The position numbers were made by a program, and so were the translations under genes. This document shows positions 9,683 through 19,884 of a stretch of DNA of 64,000 nt, one piece after another (positions within the stretch are counted from its first letter, which is position 1; each line of letters opens with the position of its first letter). This DNA is from an uncultured Barnesiella sp. (GTDB lineage: Bacteria; Bacteroidota; Bacteroidia; Bacteroidales; Barnesiellaceae): NCBI GenBank assembly GCA_944320015.1, contig CALUFO010000010.1, positions 1-64,000 on the forward strand. Reading direction: 5' to 3'. The notes beneath the pieces are model-generated. The model made no database searches, was not told where the DNA came from, and saw only the letters and a program-made list of their open reading frames with translations.

Positions 9683-10870
9683 TTATTTTTGTTTTAACAA
9701 GAGGGCGCGTTGCAACCCACCATATTTCGAGAGATTGGGTATCATCACCACAAATCCCAGTTTTTTAAAATTATCGAGGCTGTGGGCGTTGTCGGGAGCC
9801 ACCGTAGCCAATATATATTGTATCTGCTCGTTGTAGGCGCTTTCTACGACAGTGTTGATGAGTATTTGCTGGAACCCGTTACCTCGATAAGATGGGTGTA
9901 CCATTACCATATCGAGGGTTGCGCATTTGTGCCAGTCGAGGTGCCCGTCCGAAGCCAAATTGCGTTTCCCTTTGCGGTTGGCTACCAGTAGGGTGAAAGC
10001 GACAAGCTCGTCCTCGGGGTTGAAAGCGCCTATGAGGAAATCGAGGTGCAACGACTCGATGAGTTCCTCCCGGGTAAGCGGTGCGAGCATCGATTGGTCG
10101 GGCATCGATTGGTAGACAATTTCTTGTAACTTCAAGATTGGAGTCAAATCGTGGAAATCCAACTCTCGGAGTTTTATGACTTCGCCGCTGCGGATAGTCA
10201 CGTCGGGGTAATGTTTCAAATCGGGTTCTTTATCGAAAATGTAGAACTTCTTGTCGAGGTATTCGTCTGAGAAAGAAAACCTTTCATTGGGAATATGGCT
10301 CAACCCTTTGCTCTTTCTGCGATAATCGATCCAAATGTCGTATAAAGCGAATATTTGGCGATAGGACGATGATGTAGGCAAGATGTAGTGCTCTTGAATA
10401 TAGGGATTATTGACGAAGATGAAAAAGCGGTATCCAAACAGGTCGTCGATGTCGGAGATCTTGGCTATGCGGTTATTGATGAGCAGGTACAGATTTTCAA
10501 AAAATGTACAATAGGCGGCAATATCGTTTTCGTTGGCGTCGGTTTCGAGTCCTTTATCGGCGAACTTGGTCATGTAGCTGCGTTCGAGCAAGCCGTAGAC
10601 TTTCATCAAAGTGGCATTCTCGTGAAAATAATTGTTGAGGTTGATGAGCGTTTCGCAGCAAGTTACCACTTGGGTGTTTTGAAGTTCGACCGCAATGAAA
10701 ATCGCACCGATAATCGTACCTACGAGTGAGAATACATCTACTATCTTATCCTCTCCGAATGGCTTGGCAATGAAGATATAAATACAAATCACAATAAGAC
10801 AGATGACAAACAGGAGTAGAAACACCCGGTTGCTCATATTGCGGAGGCGGTTTAATGTGACTTTGCGCAT
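9683..10870 (-). CDS. Membrane-anchored GNAT-type acetyltransferase
   Basis: A 395-residue protein with two N-terminal membrane segments (about 14-35 and 46-63), a helical linker (about 70-215) and a C-terminal GNAT domain (about 225-395). The acetyl-CoA binding signature MVHPSYRGNGFQQIL is present, with R329-G-N-G332 as the Q/RxxGxG/A loop. GNAT enzymes transfer acetyl groups to amines on proteins, peptides or small molecules; nothing shows the substrate. Fusion of a GNAT domain to a two-helix membrane hairpin is unusual. It is first in a three-gene operon and diverges from the SMR exporter gene across 224 bases. Confidence 0.75.
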   Translation of the reverse strand: MRKVTLNRLRNMSNRVFLLLFVICLIVICIYIFIAKPFGEDKIVDVFSLVGTIIGAIFIAVELQNTQVVTCCETLINLNNYFHENATLMKVYGLLERSYMTKFADKGLETDANENDIAAYCTFFENLYLLINNRIAKISDIDDLFGYRFFIFVNNPYIQEHYILPTSSSYRQIFALYDIWIDYRRKSKGLSHIPNERFSFSDEYLDKKFYIFDKEPDLKHYPDVTIRSGEVIKLRELDFHDLTPILKLQEIVYQSMPDQSMLAPLTREELIESLHLDFLIGAFNPEDELVAFTLLVANRKGKRNLASDGHLDWHKCATLDMVMVHPSYRGNGFQQILINTVVESAYNEQIQYILATVAPDNAHSLDNFKKLGFVVMIPNLSKYGGLQRALLLKQK

Positions 10871-11004
10871 AATCTCGGTCTATAAAGTTCGTCGTATCGC
10901 GTAAATCCAAGAATTAGTGTTACAACGATAATGGGATTATAAATACTGAAAGAGTCCCTTTATGTTCACAAAGTCTAAAAATACAGAAATTTATTGTATT
11001 GGCG

Positions 11005-11026
11005 GCAATTTTTGAGAAAAAATTGC
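11005..11026. promoter_or_regulatory. Perfect palindrome overlapping the SMR promoter
   Basis: GCAATTTTT-GAGA-AAAAATTGC: two 9-base arms with a 4-base spacer. The right arm contains the TTG at 11023-11025 that serves as the -33 element. The position suits an operator for a dimeric repressor; no regulator gene lies next to it. Confidence 0.5.
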
Positions 11027-11053
11027 GTCGAGGCAAGGAAAATTATATCTTTG
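11023..11053 (+). promoter_or_regulatory. Bacteroidota-type promoter for the SMR exporter gene
   Basis: TTG (11023-11025), a 20-nt spacer, then TATCTTTG (11046-11053), a full match to TAnnTTTG. The leader to the ATG would be about 35 nt. Confidence 0.75.
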
Positions 11054-11094
11054 TCCGCACATAATGATTCTATATTACGAAGTAAGAAAGCCGT

Positions 11095-11421
11095 ATGAAC
11101 TGGATTATTCTGATTGTTGCCGGATTCTTTGAGTCCGGTTTTGCTTTTTGTTTAGGTAAGATGAAAGGGGTATCGGGTACCGAGTGGTATCTTTGGGGTA
11201 TCGGGTTTCTGGTTTGCCTTGCTATCAGTATGGTATTATTGGCCAAGGCTGTACAAACTATACCTATCGGTACTGCCTATCCGGTATGGACAGGTATTGG
11301 CGCGGTGGGAACGGTAGTGCTCGGTATAGTATTTTTTCATGAGCCGGCTTCATTTCTCCGCTTGTTTTTTATCACTACACTGATCGCTTCGATTATCGGG
11401 TTGAAGATGGTTTCACATTAG
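11095..11421 (+). CDS. Small multidrug resistance (SMR) exporter, SugE/Gdx-like
   Basis: A 108-residue inner-membrane protein with four predicted membrane helices, the normal SMR length. Glu13 in helix 1 (AGFFESGF) is the conserved proton/substrate-coupling residue. The PIGTAYPVWTGIGAVG segment and the IIGLKM end fit the SugE/Gdx branch better than EmrE. Characterised Gdx proteins export guanidinium in exchange for protons; some export quaternary ammonium compounds. I looked for a guanidine riboswitch in the 224-base upstream region and saw none; the promoter overlaps a palindrome instead. It is a single gene ending at a bidirectional terminator shared with pgk. The family is certain; the exact substrate is inferred. 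Confidence 0.88.
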   Translation: MNWIILIVAGFFESGFAFCLGKMKGVSGTEWYLWGIGFLVCLAISMVLLAKAVQTIPIGTAYPVWTGIGAVGTVVLGIVFFHEPASFLRLFFITTLIASIIGLKMVSH

Positions 11422-11444
11422 TATTTGCTATTTATTGAGGGTAT

Positions 11445-11480
11445 AAAAAACGCCCGGGAGCATGCTCTCGAGCGTTTTTT
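11445..11480. terminator. Bidirectional terminator between the SMR gene and pgk
   Basis: AAAAAACGCcCGGGAG pairs with CTCTCGaGCGTTTTTT. A-run and T-run flanks let it work for both convergent genes. Confidence 0.85.
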
Positions 11481-11504
11481 GTAGTGTATAATATCGGGGA
11501 GATA

Positions 11505-12767
11505 TTAGCCTTGGATAGCGGCGATGCCGGGCAACACTTTCCCTTCGATGGCTTCGAGCAGGGCGCCGCCGCCTGTCGATACATAGGAAACTTTGTCGGC
11601 CAGACCGAATTTGTTGACACAGGCAACCGAGTCGCCACCACCTACGAGCGAGAATGCTCCGTTTTTGGTAGCCTCTACGATAGCCTCGGCAACAGCGCGC
11701 GAACCCGATGTGAAGTTGTCAAATTCAAATACGCCCGTAGGTCCGTTCCACAGGATAGTTTTCGATTTTTTGATGACGTCGGCAAAGAGAGCTTCCGATT
11801 TGGGACCGATGTCCATACCCTCCCAACCGTCGGGGATTTTGTCTACATCGCAGAAGTCGGTGTGAGCGTCGTTCGAGAAGTCGTCGGCGATTTTGGCATC
11901 GACGGCCAGTACGAGGTTCACGTGGTTGGCTTTGGCTTTTTCAATCAGTTCGAGAGCCAGGTCGAGTTTGTCGTCCTCGCAGATGGAGTTACCGATTTTG
12001 CCACCCAGAGCTTTGGTGAAGGTGTAGGTCATACCACCGGCAATGATGAGGTTGTCGACTTTGGTCAGCAGGTTCTCGATGATGTCGATTTTCGACGAAA
12101 CTTTCGAACCACCCATGATAGCGGTGAAGGGACGAACCATCTCTTTCATCACTTTGTTTACGGCAGCTACCTCTTTACCCATCAGATAACCGAACATTTT
12201 ATTCTCGGGGGTGAAGTATTCGGCCATCAAAGCCGTGGAGGCGTGAGCCCGGTGAGCCGTGCCGAAAGCGTCGTTGACATAAGCGTCGGCCAAGCTGGCG
12301 AGTTCTTTGGTAAATTCTTTTTGGCTGGCTTTAATCGCTTTTTTGGCTGCGGCTTTTTCTTCGTCGCTGGCATCTTCGGCCAAGCCTCTGGGTTTACCCT
12401 CTTCTTCGGCGTGGAAGCGGAGGTTTTCGAGCAACAGCACTTCGCCCGGTTTCAGCGCGGCGGCAGCGGCTTTTACTTTGTCGCCAACACAATCGTCGAC
12501 AAATTTCACTTCGGTACCCAGCAATTCGCTCAAATGGGCAACGATATGACGCAGTGAGAATTTATCTTCGGGTCCTTTTTTGGGACGGCCCAGGTGAGAA
12601 CCGATGATGATGCTTCCGCCATCGGCCAAGATTTTTTTCAACGTAGGCAATGCTTTTACCATACGGGTGTCGTCGGTGATGTTAAAGTTCTCGTCGAGGG
12701 GAACATTAAAATCTACACGCACAAATGCCTTTTTACCGGCAAAATTGTAATTGTCAAGTGTTTGCAT
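11505..12767 (-). CDS. pgk: Phosphoglycerate kinase
   Basis: A 420-residue cytosolic glycolytic enzyme that transfers the acyl phosphate of 1,3-bisphosphoglycerate to ADP. The N-terminal substrate-binding motifs RVDFNVPLD and GSHLGRP are present, as are the helix with ENLRF, the hinge [14 protein letters not shown], and the nucleotide-binding [10 protein letters not shown] and GGGDS. Length is normal for the family. It has an Ala/Lys-rich surface insert at about 128-148 ([20 protein letters not shown]), common in this group. It is transcribed alone: a -7 element lies 38 nt upstream and a strong bidirectional terminator follows. Confidence 0.97.
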   Translation of the reverse strand: MQTLDNYNFAGKKAFVRVDFNVPLDENFNITDDTRMVKALPTLKKILADGGSIIIGSHLGRPKKGPEDKFSLRHIVAHLSELLGTEVKFVDDCVGDKVKAAAAALKPGEVLLLENLRFHAEEEGKPRGLAEDASDEEKAAAKKAIKASQKEFTKELASLADAYVNDAFGTAHRAHASTALMAEYFTPENKMFGYLMGKEVAAVNKVMKEMVRPFTAIMGGSKVSSKIDIIENLLTKVDNLIIAGGMTYTFTKALGGKIGNSICEDDKLDLALELIEKAKANHVNLVLAVDAKIADDFSNDAHTDFCDVDKIPDGWEGMDIGPKSEALFADVIKKSKTILWNGPTGVFEFDNFTSGSRAVAEAIVEATKNGAFSLVGGGDSVACVNKFGLADKVSYVSTGGGALLEAIEGKVLPGIAAIQG

Positions 12768-12805
12768 ATCGGTTAATATTTAGTATGTAACTCGTTTCTG
12801 TTTGG

Positions 12806-12813
12806 CAAATTTA
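12806..12813 (-). promoter_or_regulatory. -7 element upstream of pgk
   Basis: On the minus strand this reads TAAATTTG, matching TAnnTTTG. No TTG is seen at the expected -33 position, so support is partial. It lies 38 nt before the ATG. Confidence 0.45.
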
Positions 12814-12863
12814 GGTAAAAAACGATTATCTTTTTACTATTAAATGCTATTTTCTCCTAAAAA

Positions 12864-13694
12864 TCAGAGTATCCCTTTGCTGTGCAGCAGATGTTCCATT
12901 TCGTATTGCACTTTCAAGGCCTCTTCGCGGGCTGCGCTGGCAAACCTTTCGTCGGCAGCGGCGTAGATAATTTTGCGCGAGGAGTTAACAAGCAAACCGC
13001 ATTCGCTGTTCATACCGTAGGTAGCTACCTCTTCGAGACTTCCGCCTTGCGCCCCTACGCCCGGGACCAACAGGAAGTTGCGAGGGGCTATGCGGCGCAC
13101 GTCTTCAAACAGCTTGCCTTGTGTGGCTCCCACGACAAACATCAGTTGCTCGTCCGAGGCCCAAGTCTGAGCCGTGCGCATCACTTTCTCAAAGAGGCGT
13201 TCGCCTTCGGCGTCGGTGGTCAACTGGAAGTCGTGCGAACCTTTGTTCGATGTGAGCCCCAGCAGAATAACCCACTTGCCGGGGTATCCGAGAAACGGTT
13301 TCACACTGTCTTCTCCCATATAGGGAGCTACGGTCACGGCATCGAGATCGAGGTGGCAGAAGAAACTGTGCGCATACATCTCGGAGGTATTGCCGATGTC
13401 GCCCCGTTTGGCGTCGGCGATGATAAACTGGTCGGGGTAATTCTCCCGGATATAGCGCACGGTTTTTTCAAAGGCGATCCAGCCCTCTACGCCCAGACTT
13501 TCGTAAAAAGCCAAATTGGGCTTGTAGGCCACGCAAAGGTCGGCCGTGGCATCGATAATCGCTTTGTTGAAAGCGAAGATAGGCTCCTTCTCTTGCCTCA
13601 GGTGAGAAGGAATCTTTTCTATATCGGTGTCCAATCCTACACAGAGGAAAGATTTTTTACGTTTGATATTCTCGAATAATTGTTCCTTGTTCAT
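12864..13694 (-). CDS. pyrF: Orotidine 5'-phosphate decarboxylase
   Basis: A 276-residue cytosolic enzyme that decarboxylates OMP to UMP, the last step of pyrimidine synthesis. The catalytic Asp-Lys-Asp motif is D94-A-K-R-G-D99 followed by IGNTSEMYA. The FLCVGLDTD start and the phosphate-binding [11 protein letters not shown] loop are also present. The length and GNTSEMYA context match the longer 'subfamily 2' enzymes, not the about 230-residue E. coli type. It starts 13 nt after the prfA stop, so the two are probably one operon. Confidence 0.95.
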   Translation of the reverse strand: MNKEQLFENIKRKKSFLCVGLDTDIEKIPSHLRQEKEPIFAFNKAIIDATADLCVAYKPNLAFYESLGVEGWIAFEKTVRYIRENYPDQFIIADAKRGDIGNTSEMYAHSFFCHLDLDAVTVAPYMGEDSVKPFLGYPGKWVILLGLTSNKGSHDFQLTTDAEGERLFEKVMRTAQTWASDEQLMFVVGATQGKLFEDVRRIAPRNFLLVPGVGAQGGSLEEVATYGMNSECGLLVNSSRKIIYAAADERFASAAREEALKVQYEMEHLLHSKGIL

Positions 13695-13707
13695 GATATG
13701 ATGGTGA

Positions 13708-14820
13708 TTATAATTCGCTTTCTTTCAGTCTCTCGGCATTCTCGGCGACGATAAGGTGGTCGATGCAATCTTGTATGTCACCGTCCATAAAGGCGGCCAA
13801 GTTGTAAATGGTGTAGTTGATGCGGTGGTCGGTGATGCGTCCTTGCGGATAGTTGTAGGTGCGTATTTTGGCCGAGCGGTCGCCTGTCGATACCATTGTT
13901 TTGCGTCGGCTGGCGATTTCGTCGATGTATTTTTGGTGCTCCTTGTCGTAGATAAACGAGCGCAGGCGCGAGAGTGCCCGCTCCTTGTTTTTGGGTTGAT
14001 CCCGGGTTTCGGTACACTCGATAAGAATCTCTTCCGATATGCCGGTGTTGGGATTTTTCCAAATATATCTCAATCGTACACCCGACTCCACTTTGTTCAC
14101 ATTTTGTCCGCCGGCGCCGCTCGATCGGAAAGTATCCCACTTGATTTCGCCTTCGTTGATTTCCACATCAAACTCTTCGGCTTCGGGTAGCACGGCTACC
14201 GTAGCGGCCGAGGTGTGTACACGGCCTTGCGTTTCGGTGGCGGGCACCCGCTGCACCCGGTGTACGCCCGATTCGTATTTGAGCGTGCCATATACGTTGT
14301 CGCCCGTTACGGTGAAGATAATCTCTTTGTATCCGCCCGAAGCTCCTTCGCTATAACTGCTCACCTCGGTTTTCCACCCTTTGGTCTCACAATATTTGGT
14401 GTACATGCGGAAGAGGTCGCCCGCAAAGATGGCGGCTTCGTCGCCACCCGTTCCTCCCCGTATCTCCACGATTGCGTTTTTGCTGTCTTCGGGGTCGGCT
14501 GGGACAAGCAGCAGTTTTATTTCCTCTTCGAGTTGGGGTAGTTGTGCCGAGCAGGATTCGAGTTCCTCTTTGGCCATTTCGCGCATTTCGGGGTCGTTCT
14601 CGGTTTCGAGCAAGTTGCGCGATTCGGCGATGCCGTTGAGAAGTTGTTTGTATCGTTTGGCTGCTTCGGATATTTTTTCGAGGTCTCGATATTCTTTGGT
14701 GAGTTTGACAAACCGTTTCATATCGCCGATAACGGCAGGGTCGGTAATCAATGTTCCTATTTCTTCAAATCGGATAAGTAGTCCCTCTAATTTTTCTAAT
14801 AGTGAAGTTTGTTCGCTCAT
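13708..14820 (-). CDS. prfA: Peptide chain release factor 1
   Basis: A 370-residue translation termination factor. The codon-recognition tripeptide P193-A-T195 ([10 protein letters not shown]), which reads UAA and UAG, marks it as RF1 and not RF2. The peptidyl-tRNA hydrolysis motif GGQ is at 237-239 ([14 protein letters not shown]). The C-terminal [15 protein letters not shown] block is typical. The length fits the family, and it has no frameshift of the RF2 type. First gene of prfA-pyrF, with a -7 box 23 nt upstream of the ATG. Confidence 0.97.
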   Translation of the reverse strand: MSEQTSLLEKLEGLLIRFEEIGTLITDPAVIGDMKRFVKLTKEYRDLEKISEAAKRYKQLLNGIAESRNLLETENDPEMREMAKEELESCSAQLPQLEEEIKLLLVPADPEDSKNAIVEIRGGTGGDEAAIFAGDLFRMYTKYCETKGWKTEVSSYSEGASGGYKEIIFTVTGDNVYGTLKYESGVHRVQRVPATETQGRVHTSAATVAVLPEAEEFDVEINEGEIKWDTFRSSGAGGQNVNKVESGVRLRYIWKNPNTGISEEILIECTETRDQPKNKERALSRLRSFIYDKEHQKYIDEIASRRKTMVSTGDRSAKIRTYNYPQGRITDHRINYTIYNLAAFMDGDIQDCIDHLIVAENAERLKESEL

Positions 14821-14843
14821 CGGGCCTGTTTTTGCTTTTAGCG

Positions 14844-14851
14844 CAAAGATA
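14844..14851 (-). promoter_or_regulatory. -7 element upstream of prfA
   Basis: Minus strand TATCTTTG, the same sequence as at the SMR and helicase promoters. No clear -33 TTG. Predicted leader about 16 nt. Confidence 0.5.
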
Positions 14852-15040
14852 GTGATTTTGCTCGGTTTTTTTTATAACAGAACTCTTGAAAAGATGGCTC
14901 GGCATGGAAATTATTCTTGGGAGAGAATAAGCCTGTGCCGAGCCACCCGATATACAGAGTAGTAGTTGGGGGTAAAACAAGCCTGCTTTCGGAATGTTTG
15001 CTTCGAGACGGATATTAACTTGATTTAACAGGGAATATAC

Positions 15041-15077
15041 AAAAAGCCGGGCTGCGTGTTTCGACGAGCCCGGCTTT
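15041..15077 (-). terminator. Intrinsic terminator after the glucan phosphorylase gene
   Basis: AAAGCCGGGCT pairs perfectly with AGCCCGGCTTT; on the minus strand the hairpin is followed by TTTTT. It sits 23 nt past the stop codon. Confidence 0.9.
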
Positions 15078-15099
15078 GAGGAATACCGATGTATATCGT

Positions 15100-17655
15100 T
15101 TAGAACCAACGAACGTAGGCCAAATCTTGGCGATGAGGCAGATCGGGATTTTTGGGATACATGCGGAATGAATAGCGGAATACGCCCGAATCGTTCAATT
15201 GGTAACGCAACTTATAGGTTACTTTGGTTCCTTCGGTTTGAACCGGTTTCATTTCGAGAGTCTTGTACGGCTCGGTATTTCCTTCTTCTACATTGGCGAT
15301 AACGAGCTCTACGCCCAAGCAGTTGCCCAAGCCTTTGTTGTCCAGAACGACACACATTTCATACTCTTCGCCCACATGGGGATTATAGAGCAAGCCGTCG
15401 GGGATAGAAACCGAGCAGATTTCGATTTCGTTCCATTTCGAAACAAACTCTTCTTTCCAAGCGGCAATTTCTTTGGCTTTTGCAAAATCGTTGGCTTTCA
15501 AGAGCTTGGTGCGTTTCCCTTCTTTCAGGTAGAACCTGTTGATATAGTCGTTCAACATACGTTCCATTGTAAATTCGGGAGCGATTTTGGCGATAGAGTT
15601 CTTGATATACTGTATCCATTCGGGGGAATATCCTTTGCTGTTTTTAGCAAAGTAGAGGGGCACGATTTGGTTTTCGAGCATCGAGTAGATAGTAGCCGCG
15701 TCGAGTTTGTCTTGCTGGCTTTGGTCTTGGAACGTGCGTTTGTCGGTCAGAGCCCACCCGGCACCTTCTTTATAACCTTCGTACCACCAACCGTCGAGAA
15801 CCGAGAAGTTGAGCACACCGTTCATTTCGGCTTTTTCGCCCGATGTACCGGAGGCTTCCAGCGGGCGGGTAGGAGTGTTCAGCCAAATATCCACGCCCGA
15901 GATGAGCCGTTTGGCCACCTTCATGTCGTAGTTTTCAAGGAAAATGATTTTTCCGAGGAATTCGGGCATGCGCGAAATTTCCACAATCCGTTTGATCAAG
16001 CCCTGTCCGGCACCGTCGGCGGGGTGAGCTTTTCCCGAGAAAATAAATTGTACGGGATAGTTGGGATTGTTTACGATTTTCGACAGGCGCTCGAGGTCGG
16101 TAAACAACAAGTGCGCGCGTTTATAAGTGGCGAAACGGCGGGCAAATCCAATCAACAGCGCATTGGGGTTGATTTTTTCAAGAACCGAGACGATGCGCGA
16201 GGGGTCGCCTTGATTTTTCAGCCAAGTTTCCCGGAAATCGTCTTTTACGAATTTTACGAATTTGTTTTTTAATGTCTGTCTGATGTTCCAAATAACTTCG
16301 TCGTCGACGTCGTAAATCTTTTCCCACATTTTGGGGTCGGATTGGTGATCCATGAACTCGGGGCCGAAAGTCTTTACATAGAACTCCTTCCATTCCGAAG
16401 CGGCCCAAGTGGGCATGTGTACGCCGTTGGTGACATATCCCACATGCAATTCGTCGGGACTGTATCCTTTCCAAATGGGTTGGAACATTTTTTGCGATAC
16501 TTTACCATGCAGCCAGCTCACGCCGTTGACTTCTTGGCAGGAGTTGCAGGCAAATACGCTCATTGAGAATTTTTCATTCGTATCGGGATTTTCACGACCC
16601 AAGTTCATCAGGTCTTTCCATTCGATACCCAGTTTGGCGGGGAAATCGCCCATGTATTTCCCGAAGAGCGATTCGTCGAAGTAGTCGTGCCCGGCCGGAA
16701 CAGGCGTATGCACGGTGTACAGCGAAGAAGCGCGCACGACTTCGAGGGCTTCGTTGAATTTCAAGTGGTCGTTTTGTACATAGTCGACCAGACGTTGCAC
16801 GTTCAACAAGGCGGCGTGGCCTTCGTTGCAGTGGTACAAGTCGGTTTTGATACCCAATTTATTCAGCATGAGAATACCGCCGATACCTAATAGATACTCT
16901 TGCTTCATACGGTTTTCCCAGTCGCCGCCATAGAGTTGATAAGTGATGGGTCGATCCCATTCGCTGTTTGAATCGAGGTCGGTATCGAGCAGATACAATT
17001 TGATACGGCCAACGTTCACCCGCCAAATGTGGGCATAGACGATACGGCCGGGATAGGGCACTTCGAGAACCATGGGGCGGCCGTCTTTTTCGGTCATTTG
17101 CTCGATGGGCAGTTGATTGAAGTTTTGGGCTTCGTAGTTGGCGATTTGCTGCCCGTCCATCGACAAGGTTTGGGTGAAGTAGCCATAGCGGTAGAGGAAC
17201 CCGACGGCTGTCATGTCGACGTTGCTGTCGCTGGCCTCTTTCAAATAGTCGCCGGCCAAAATACCAAGACCGCCCGAATAGATTTTCAGCACATGGCTCA
17301 ACCCATATTCCATGCTGAAATACGATATAGAGGGTACATCTTTGCGTTTGGGGGTATTGATATATTTCTCGAAGGTGTCATACACTTCTTTGATGTCGTG
17401 CATGATTTGTTTGTCTTGGGTTATCTCTTCGAGTCTTTCATACCCGATGCGTTGTAAAAATAAAACAGGATTTTCGTGAACCGATTTCCACAAATCTTTA
17501 TCTATCGATTTGAACAAGTTTTTGGCTTCGCTATTCCATGACCACCATAAGTTCTTAGCTAAGGTTTCCAAACATTTCAATTCTGCCGGAACTTGCGATT
17601 TGACCGTGATGTCACGCCAGTTCGGAGTGTTTGTGTTGCTTACTTGTACTTTCAT
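15100..17655 (-). CDS. glgP: Alpha-glucan (glycogen) phosphorylase
   Basis: An 851-residue cytosolic GT35 enzyme that releases glucose-1-phosphate from glycogen or maltodextrin using phosphate and PLP. The N-terminal [17 protein letters not shown] is the domain seen in the 'alpha-glucan family phosphorylase' branch, distinct from the rabbit/E. coli type. The substrate region has HCNEGHAAL and [10 protein letters not shown]. The PLP-binding loop is [14 protein letters not shown], followed by the conserved LDGWW. The C-terminal 110 residues form a beta-rich extension ([18 protein letters not shown]) common in the Bacteroidota enzymes. It starts 25 nt after the glycogen synthase stop, so both are in one operon. 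Confidence 0.93.
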   Translation of the reverse strand: MKVQVSNTNTPNWRDITVKSQVPAELKCLETLAKNLWWSWNSEAKNLFKSIDKDLWKSVHENPVLFLQRIGYERLEEITQDKQIMHDIKEVYDTFEKYINTPKRKDVPSISYFSMEYGLSHVLKIYSGGLGILAGDYLKEASDSNVDMTAVGFLYRYGYFTQTLSMDGQQIANYEAQNFNQLPIEQMTEKDGRPMVLEVPYPGRIVYAHIWRVNVGRIKLYLLDTDLDSNSEWDRPITYQLYGGDWENRMKQEYLLGIGGILMLNKLGIKTDLYHCNEGHAALLNVQRLVDYVQNDHLKFNEALEVVRASSLYTVHTPVPAGHDYFDESLFGKYMGDFPAKLGIEWKDLMNLGRENPDTNEKFSMSVFACNSCQEVNGVSWLHGKVSQKMFQPIWKGYSPDELHVGYVTNGVHMPTWAASEWKEFYVKTFGPEFMDHQSDPKMWEKIYDVDDEVIWNIRQTLKNKFVKFVKDDFRETWLKNQGDPSRIVSVLEKINPNALLIGFARRFATYKRAHLLFTDLERLSKIVNNPNYPVQFIFSGKAHPADGAGQGLIKRIVEISRMPEFLGKIIFLENYDMKVAKRLISGVDIWLNTPTRPLEASGTSGEKAEMNGVLNFSVLDGWWYEGYKEGAGWALTDKRTFQDQSQQDKLDAATIYSMLENQIVPLYFAKNSKGYSPEWIQYIKNSIAKIAPEFTMERMLNDYINRFYLKEGKRTKLLKANDFAKAKEIAAWKEEFVSKWNEIEICSVSIPDGLLYNPHVGEEYEMCVVLDNKGLGNCLGVELVIANVEEGNTEPYKTLEMKPVQTEGTKVTYKLRYQLNDSGVFRYSFRMYPKNPDLPHRQDLAYVRWF

Positions 17656-17680
17656 AATAGAAATAGTTATTATAGAATGT

Positions 17681-19333
17681 TTATTTTCGTAATAAGGCTT
17701 TTTTCAGTGCTATGTGAAATGCGTTGGTATAATAAATGATAAAATTTTTCCATTCGGCTTCGATCGACACGTTCGTGGCGGCTTGGGAGATTTTTGCCCG
17801 TTGCGCTTTCCCGCAATGGCTCAGGGCCAATATCGAGTCGGCCAGTTCTTCCGACACCTCTACAAAGTTCATATCGCTGCGGTGGAGTACTTTTACTCCC
17901 GAGTTCTTCACGCCCTGTTCGCCGCGGCTGTTTATCCATTGCCCGAATCCCGACAAATCGGTCGTGATCGTGGGTATCCCGAATGCGATGCTTTCCAGCG
18001 GAGTGTATCCCCACGGTTCATAATAAGATGGGAACGCCGTAGCATCTAATCCTATTAACAAATCGTAATACGAAAGGTTGACGATGCCGTCGTCGCCGGT
18101 CAGGTAGGAAGGAATAAAAATAATCTTCAACCGGCTGTCGGGTTTGTTGTCGAGGTTGAGGTAATGTATTTGGTTCACCACGTTGTCGTCGGCATAGTTG
18201 AAGAGCGTGTGGGTAATAAACGGGTCGGGCAGAGGTGTCGTTTCGAGACCCGGTGCTTCCAACCGCTTTTGCAGGTCGGCTCGAGCCTCGTTTACCCATG
18301 CCGGAACCAAGACAAAAGCGACAATTTCTCTCCCAAAATCGGAGCTTTGTGAAATCTTCTTCATGGCATCTATAAAGAGATCGATGCCTTTGTTTTTATA
18401 TTCGTAACGTCCCGAGGTGGCAATGAGGTATGCGTTTTTTTCGGGGCGTTTCCCGGTCAATCCTTCTACAATGTCGCAAAGCCGTTTCCGGGCTATTTTA
18501 CGTTTTGCCTTGTACTCTTCTTCGCCCGGGACGAAATTTTGTTCAAACCCATTGGGGGTCACTACATCGGGTTTTCGGTCCAGTAGCTGAGTGCACTCTT
18601 TGGCAGTGATTTCACTGACAGTCGTGAAACAGTCGGCTTCTTGCGCCGCGGTTTTTTCCAGCGAGTGCTTCGATACGATATTCAACTCTTCGGCCATTTG
18701 GTCGCCGTTGTATCCGGCTAAATAGTCATACAGCGGTTTCCCGTTACCGGCAATCGAGCGGCCTATCGATGTGGCGTGGGTCGTAAACAACGTGGCCACT
18801 TGTGGCAACGTGTATTTGATATGTAGCAACCCCATGCCGGTAGTCCATTCGTTGAAATGGGCGATGACATTGAGCTTGTCGCCGTGAATGAACTTGTAGA
18901 AACTCTCGATGACCAATGCCGAGGCGTAGGCAAAAATACACGACTCGTCGTAATCGCCGTATGCCGGTAATGAGTTCACTCCGTATCGATTCCACATTTC
19001 GCCATAAAGGTCGTTCTTATACGGGTATAACGATTGGTAATCGACCAGTATGACAATAGGCCGACCCGGAACATTCCAGCGGCCTACCTTTACTTTCATG
19101 TTTTGGGGTAAAGAGGCTTGGCGTTGCCACTCTTTTAAAAGGGTTTTCGACCGGGTGAAATAGGGCGACGGTTTGTCCCCCCATATGTCTGGGCCTATAA
19201 AGATGATTTTATCTTTATATTGTTTTTGAAGTGTTTTGGCTTTCGTGGAAAGAACAGTATAGATACCGCCCACTTTGTTGCAAACTTCCCAACTTACTTC
19301 AAATATATAATCAGGTATGAGTTGCTTCTCCAT
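17681..19333 (-). CDS. Glycogen synthase, GT3 (eukaryotic GYS-like) type
   Basis: A 550-residue cytosolic glycosyltransferase. I start it at the ATG at 19333 ([17 protein letters not shown]): the open frame continues upstream to 19480, but a -7 promoter box at 19376-19383 lies inside that extension. The N-terminal [22 protein letters not shown] matches the glycogen-binding start of GT3 glycogen synthases (FEVAWEVxNKVGG in yeast and animals), with KVGG contacting the sugar nucleotide. The C-terminal [30 protein letters not shown] holds the E-x7-E catalytic pair. It adds glucose from a sugar nucleotide to glycogen; UDP-glucose is likely for GT3, but the donor cannot be read from sequence alone. 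First gene of an operon with the phosphorylase. Confidence 0.9.
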   Translation of the reverse strand: MEKQLIPDYIFEVSWEVCNKVGGIYTVLSTKAKTLQKQYKDKIIFIGPDIWGDKPSPYFTRSKTLLKEWQRQASLPQNMKVKVGRWNVPGRPIVILVDYQSLYPYKNDLYGEMWNRYGVNSLPAYGDYDESCIFAYASALVIESFYKFIHGDKLNVIAHFNEWTTGMGLLHIKYTLPQVATLFTTHATSIGRSIAGNGKPLYDYLAGYNGDQMAEELNIVSKHSLEKTAAQEADCFTTVSEITAKECTQLLDRKPDVVTPNGFEQNFVPGEEEYKAKRKIARKRLCDIVEGLTGKRPEKNAYLIATSGRYEYKNKGIDLFIDAMKKISQSSDFGREIVAFVLVPAWVNEARADLQKRLEAPGLETTPLPDPFITHTLFNYADDNVVNQIHYLNLDNKPDSRLKIIFIPSYLTGDDGIVNLSYYDLLIGLDATAFPSYYEPWGYTPLESIAFGIPTITTDLSGFGQWINSRGEQGVKNSGVKVLHRSDMNFVEVSEELADSILALSHCGKAQRAKISQAATNVSIEAEWKNFIIYYTNAFHIALKKALLRK

Positions 19334-19375
19334 GATAGCTATAAATCGTTGACTATTGTTCTGCAATAGAGGCGG

Positions 19376-19383
19376 CAAAGTTA
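19376..19383 (-). promoter_or_regulatory. -7 element upstream of the glycogen synthase gene
   Basis: Minus strand TAACTTTG (TAnnTTTG), 42 nt before the ATG at 19333. Its place rules against the longer 599-codon reading frame. Confidence 0.5.
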
Positions 19384-19553
19384 CAAAAATATTTGGTAAC
19401 TTCGTGATAAAAAAAAGATTTTTACACACTTTGCGTCGTGAGGAGCCTGTTGCCACGGGGGAAGTAAAATAAGTCTCCACTTTGCCGAAAATCTTTTTTG
19501 TATTTTGTAGAAACTAAGCGGTGCCAAATTTTTTTCAATCACCGACTTTTTAT

Positions 19554-19561
19554 TATCTTTG
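19554..19561 (+). promoter_or_regulatory. -7 element upstream of the 93-residue protein gene
   Basis: TATCTTTG, 33 nt before the ATG at 19595. No -33 TTG at the usual distance; the region upstream is a T-rich tract. Confidence 0.5.
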
Positions 19562-19594
19562 TACATACTGATTATAAACTTAAAAACAAAGACT

Positions 19595-19876
19595 ATGGCC
19601 AACAAAAGAATGTTGAAAAAAGAGATTAACTACATTACCGGCGAATTGTTGTCGGAATGCTTGTTTCATAAATACCTTATTCCCAATGTCGACTCCGACA
19701 AGGTCGATGCGCTGATAGGAAAGATTGTGGGCATCCAAGACGATTTCCTCTGTCGGGTAGGCGCCAATGGCGATAAAGACCCCAAGAAAGTGAAATTCTA
19801 TTATAAGAAACTTCGTGCCGATTTCGATTCGGCCATCGATGGCGTCTTTGAAGATTTGGCGGCTCTTAACGGTTGA
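19595..19876 (+). CDS. Conserved small hypothetical protein, 93 aa
   Basis: A small, basic, helical cytosolic protein. I start it at MANKRMLKK (19595) and not at the ATG at 19559, because the -7 box TATCTTTG ends at 19561. It contains two long helices (KEINYITGELLSECLFHKYL and KVKFYYKKLRADFDSAIDGVFEDLA) and a lysine-rich turn. I recognise it as a type of short conserved Bacteroidota protein of unknown function, but cannot name a family. It overlaps the next gene's possible TTG start by 4 nt and is probably co-transcribed with the acyltransferase. Confidence 0.75.
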   Translation: MANKRMLKKEINYITGELLSECLFHKYLIPNVDSDKVDALIGKIVGIQDDFLCRVGANGDKDPKKVKFYYKKLRADFDSAIDGVFEDLAALNG

Positions 19877-19884
19877 GCGTGAAA

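Noticed and set aside
10871..11094. Guanidine riboswitch upstream of the SMR gene
   Set aside because: No conserved guanidine-I/II/III sequence blocks seen; only a palindrome and a promoter.
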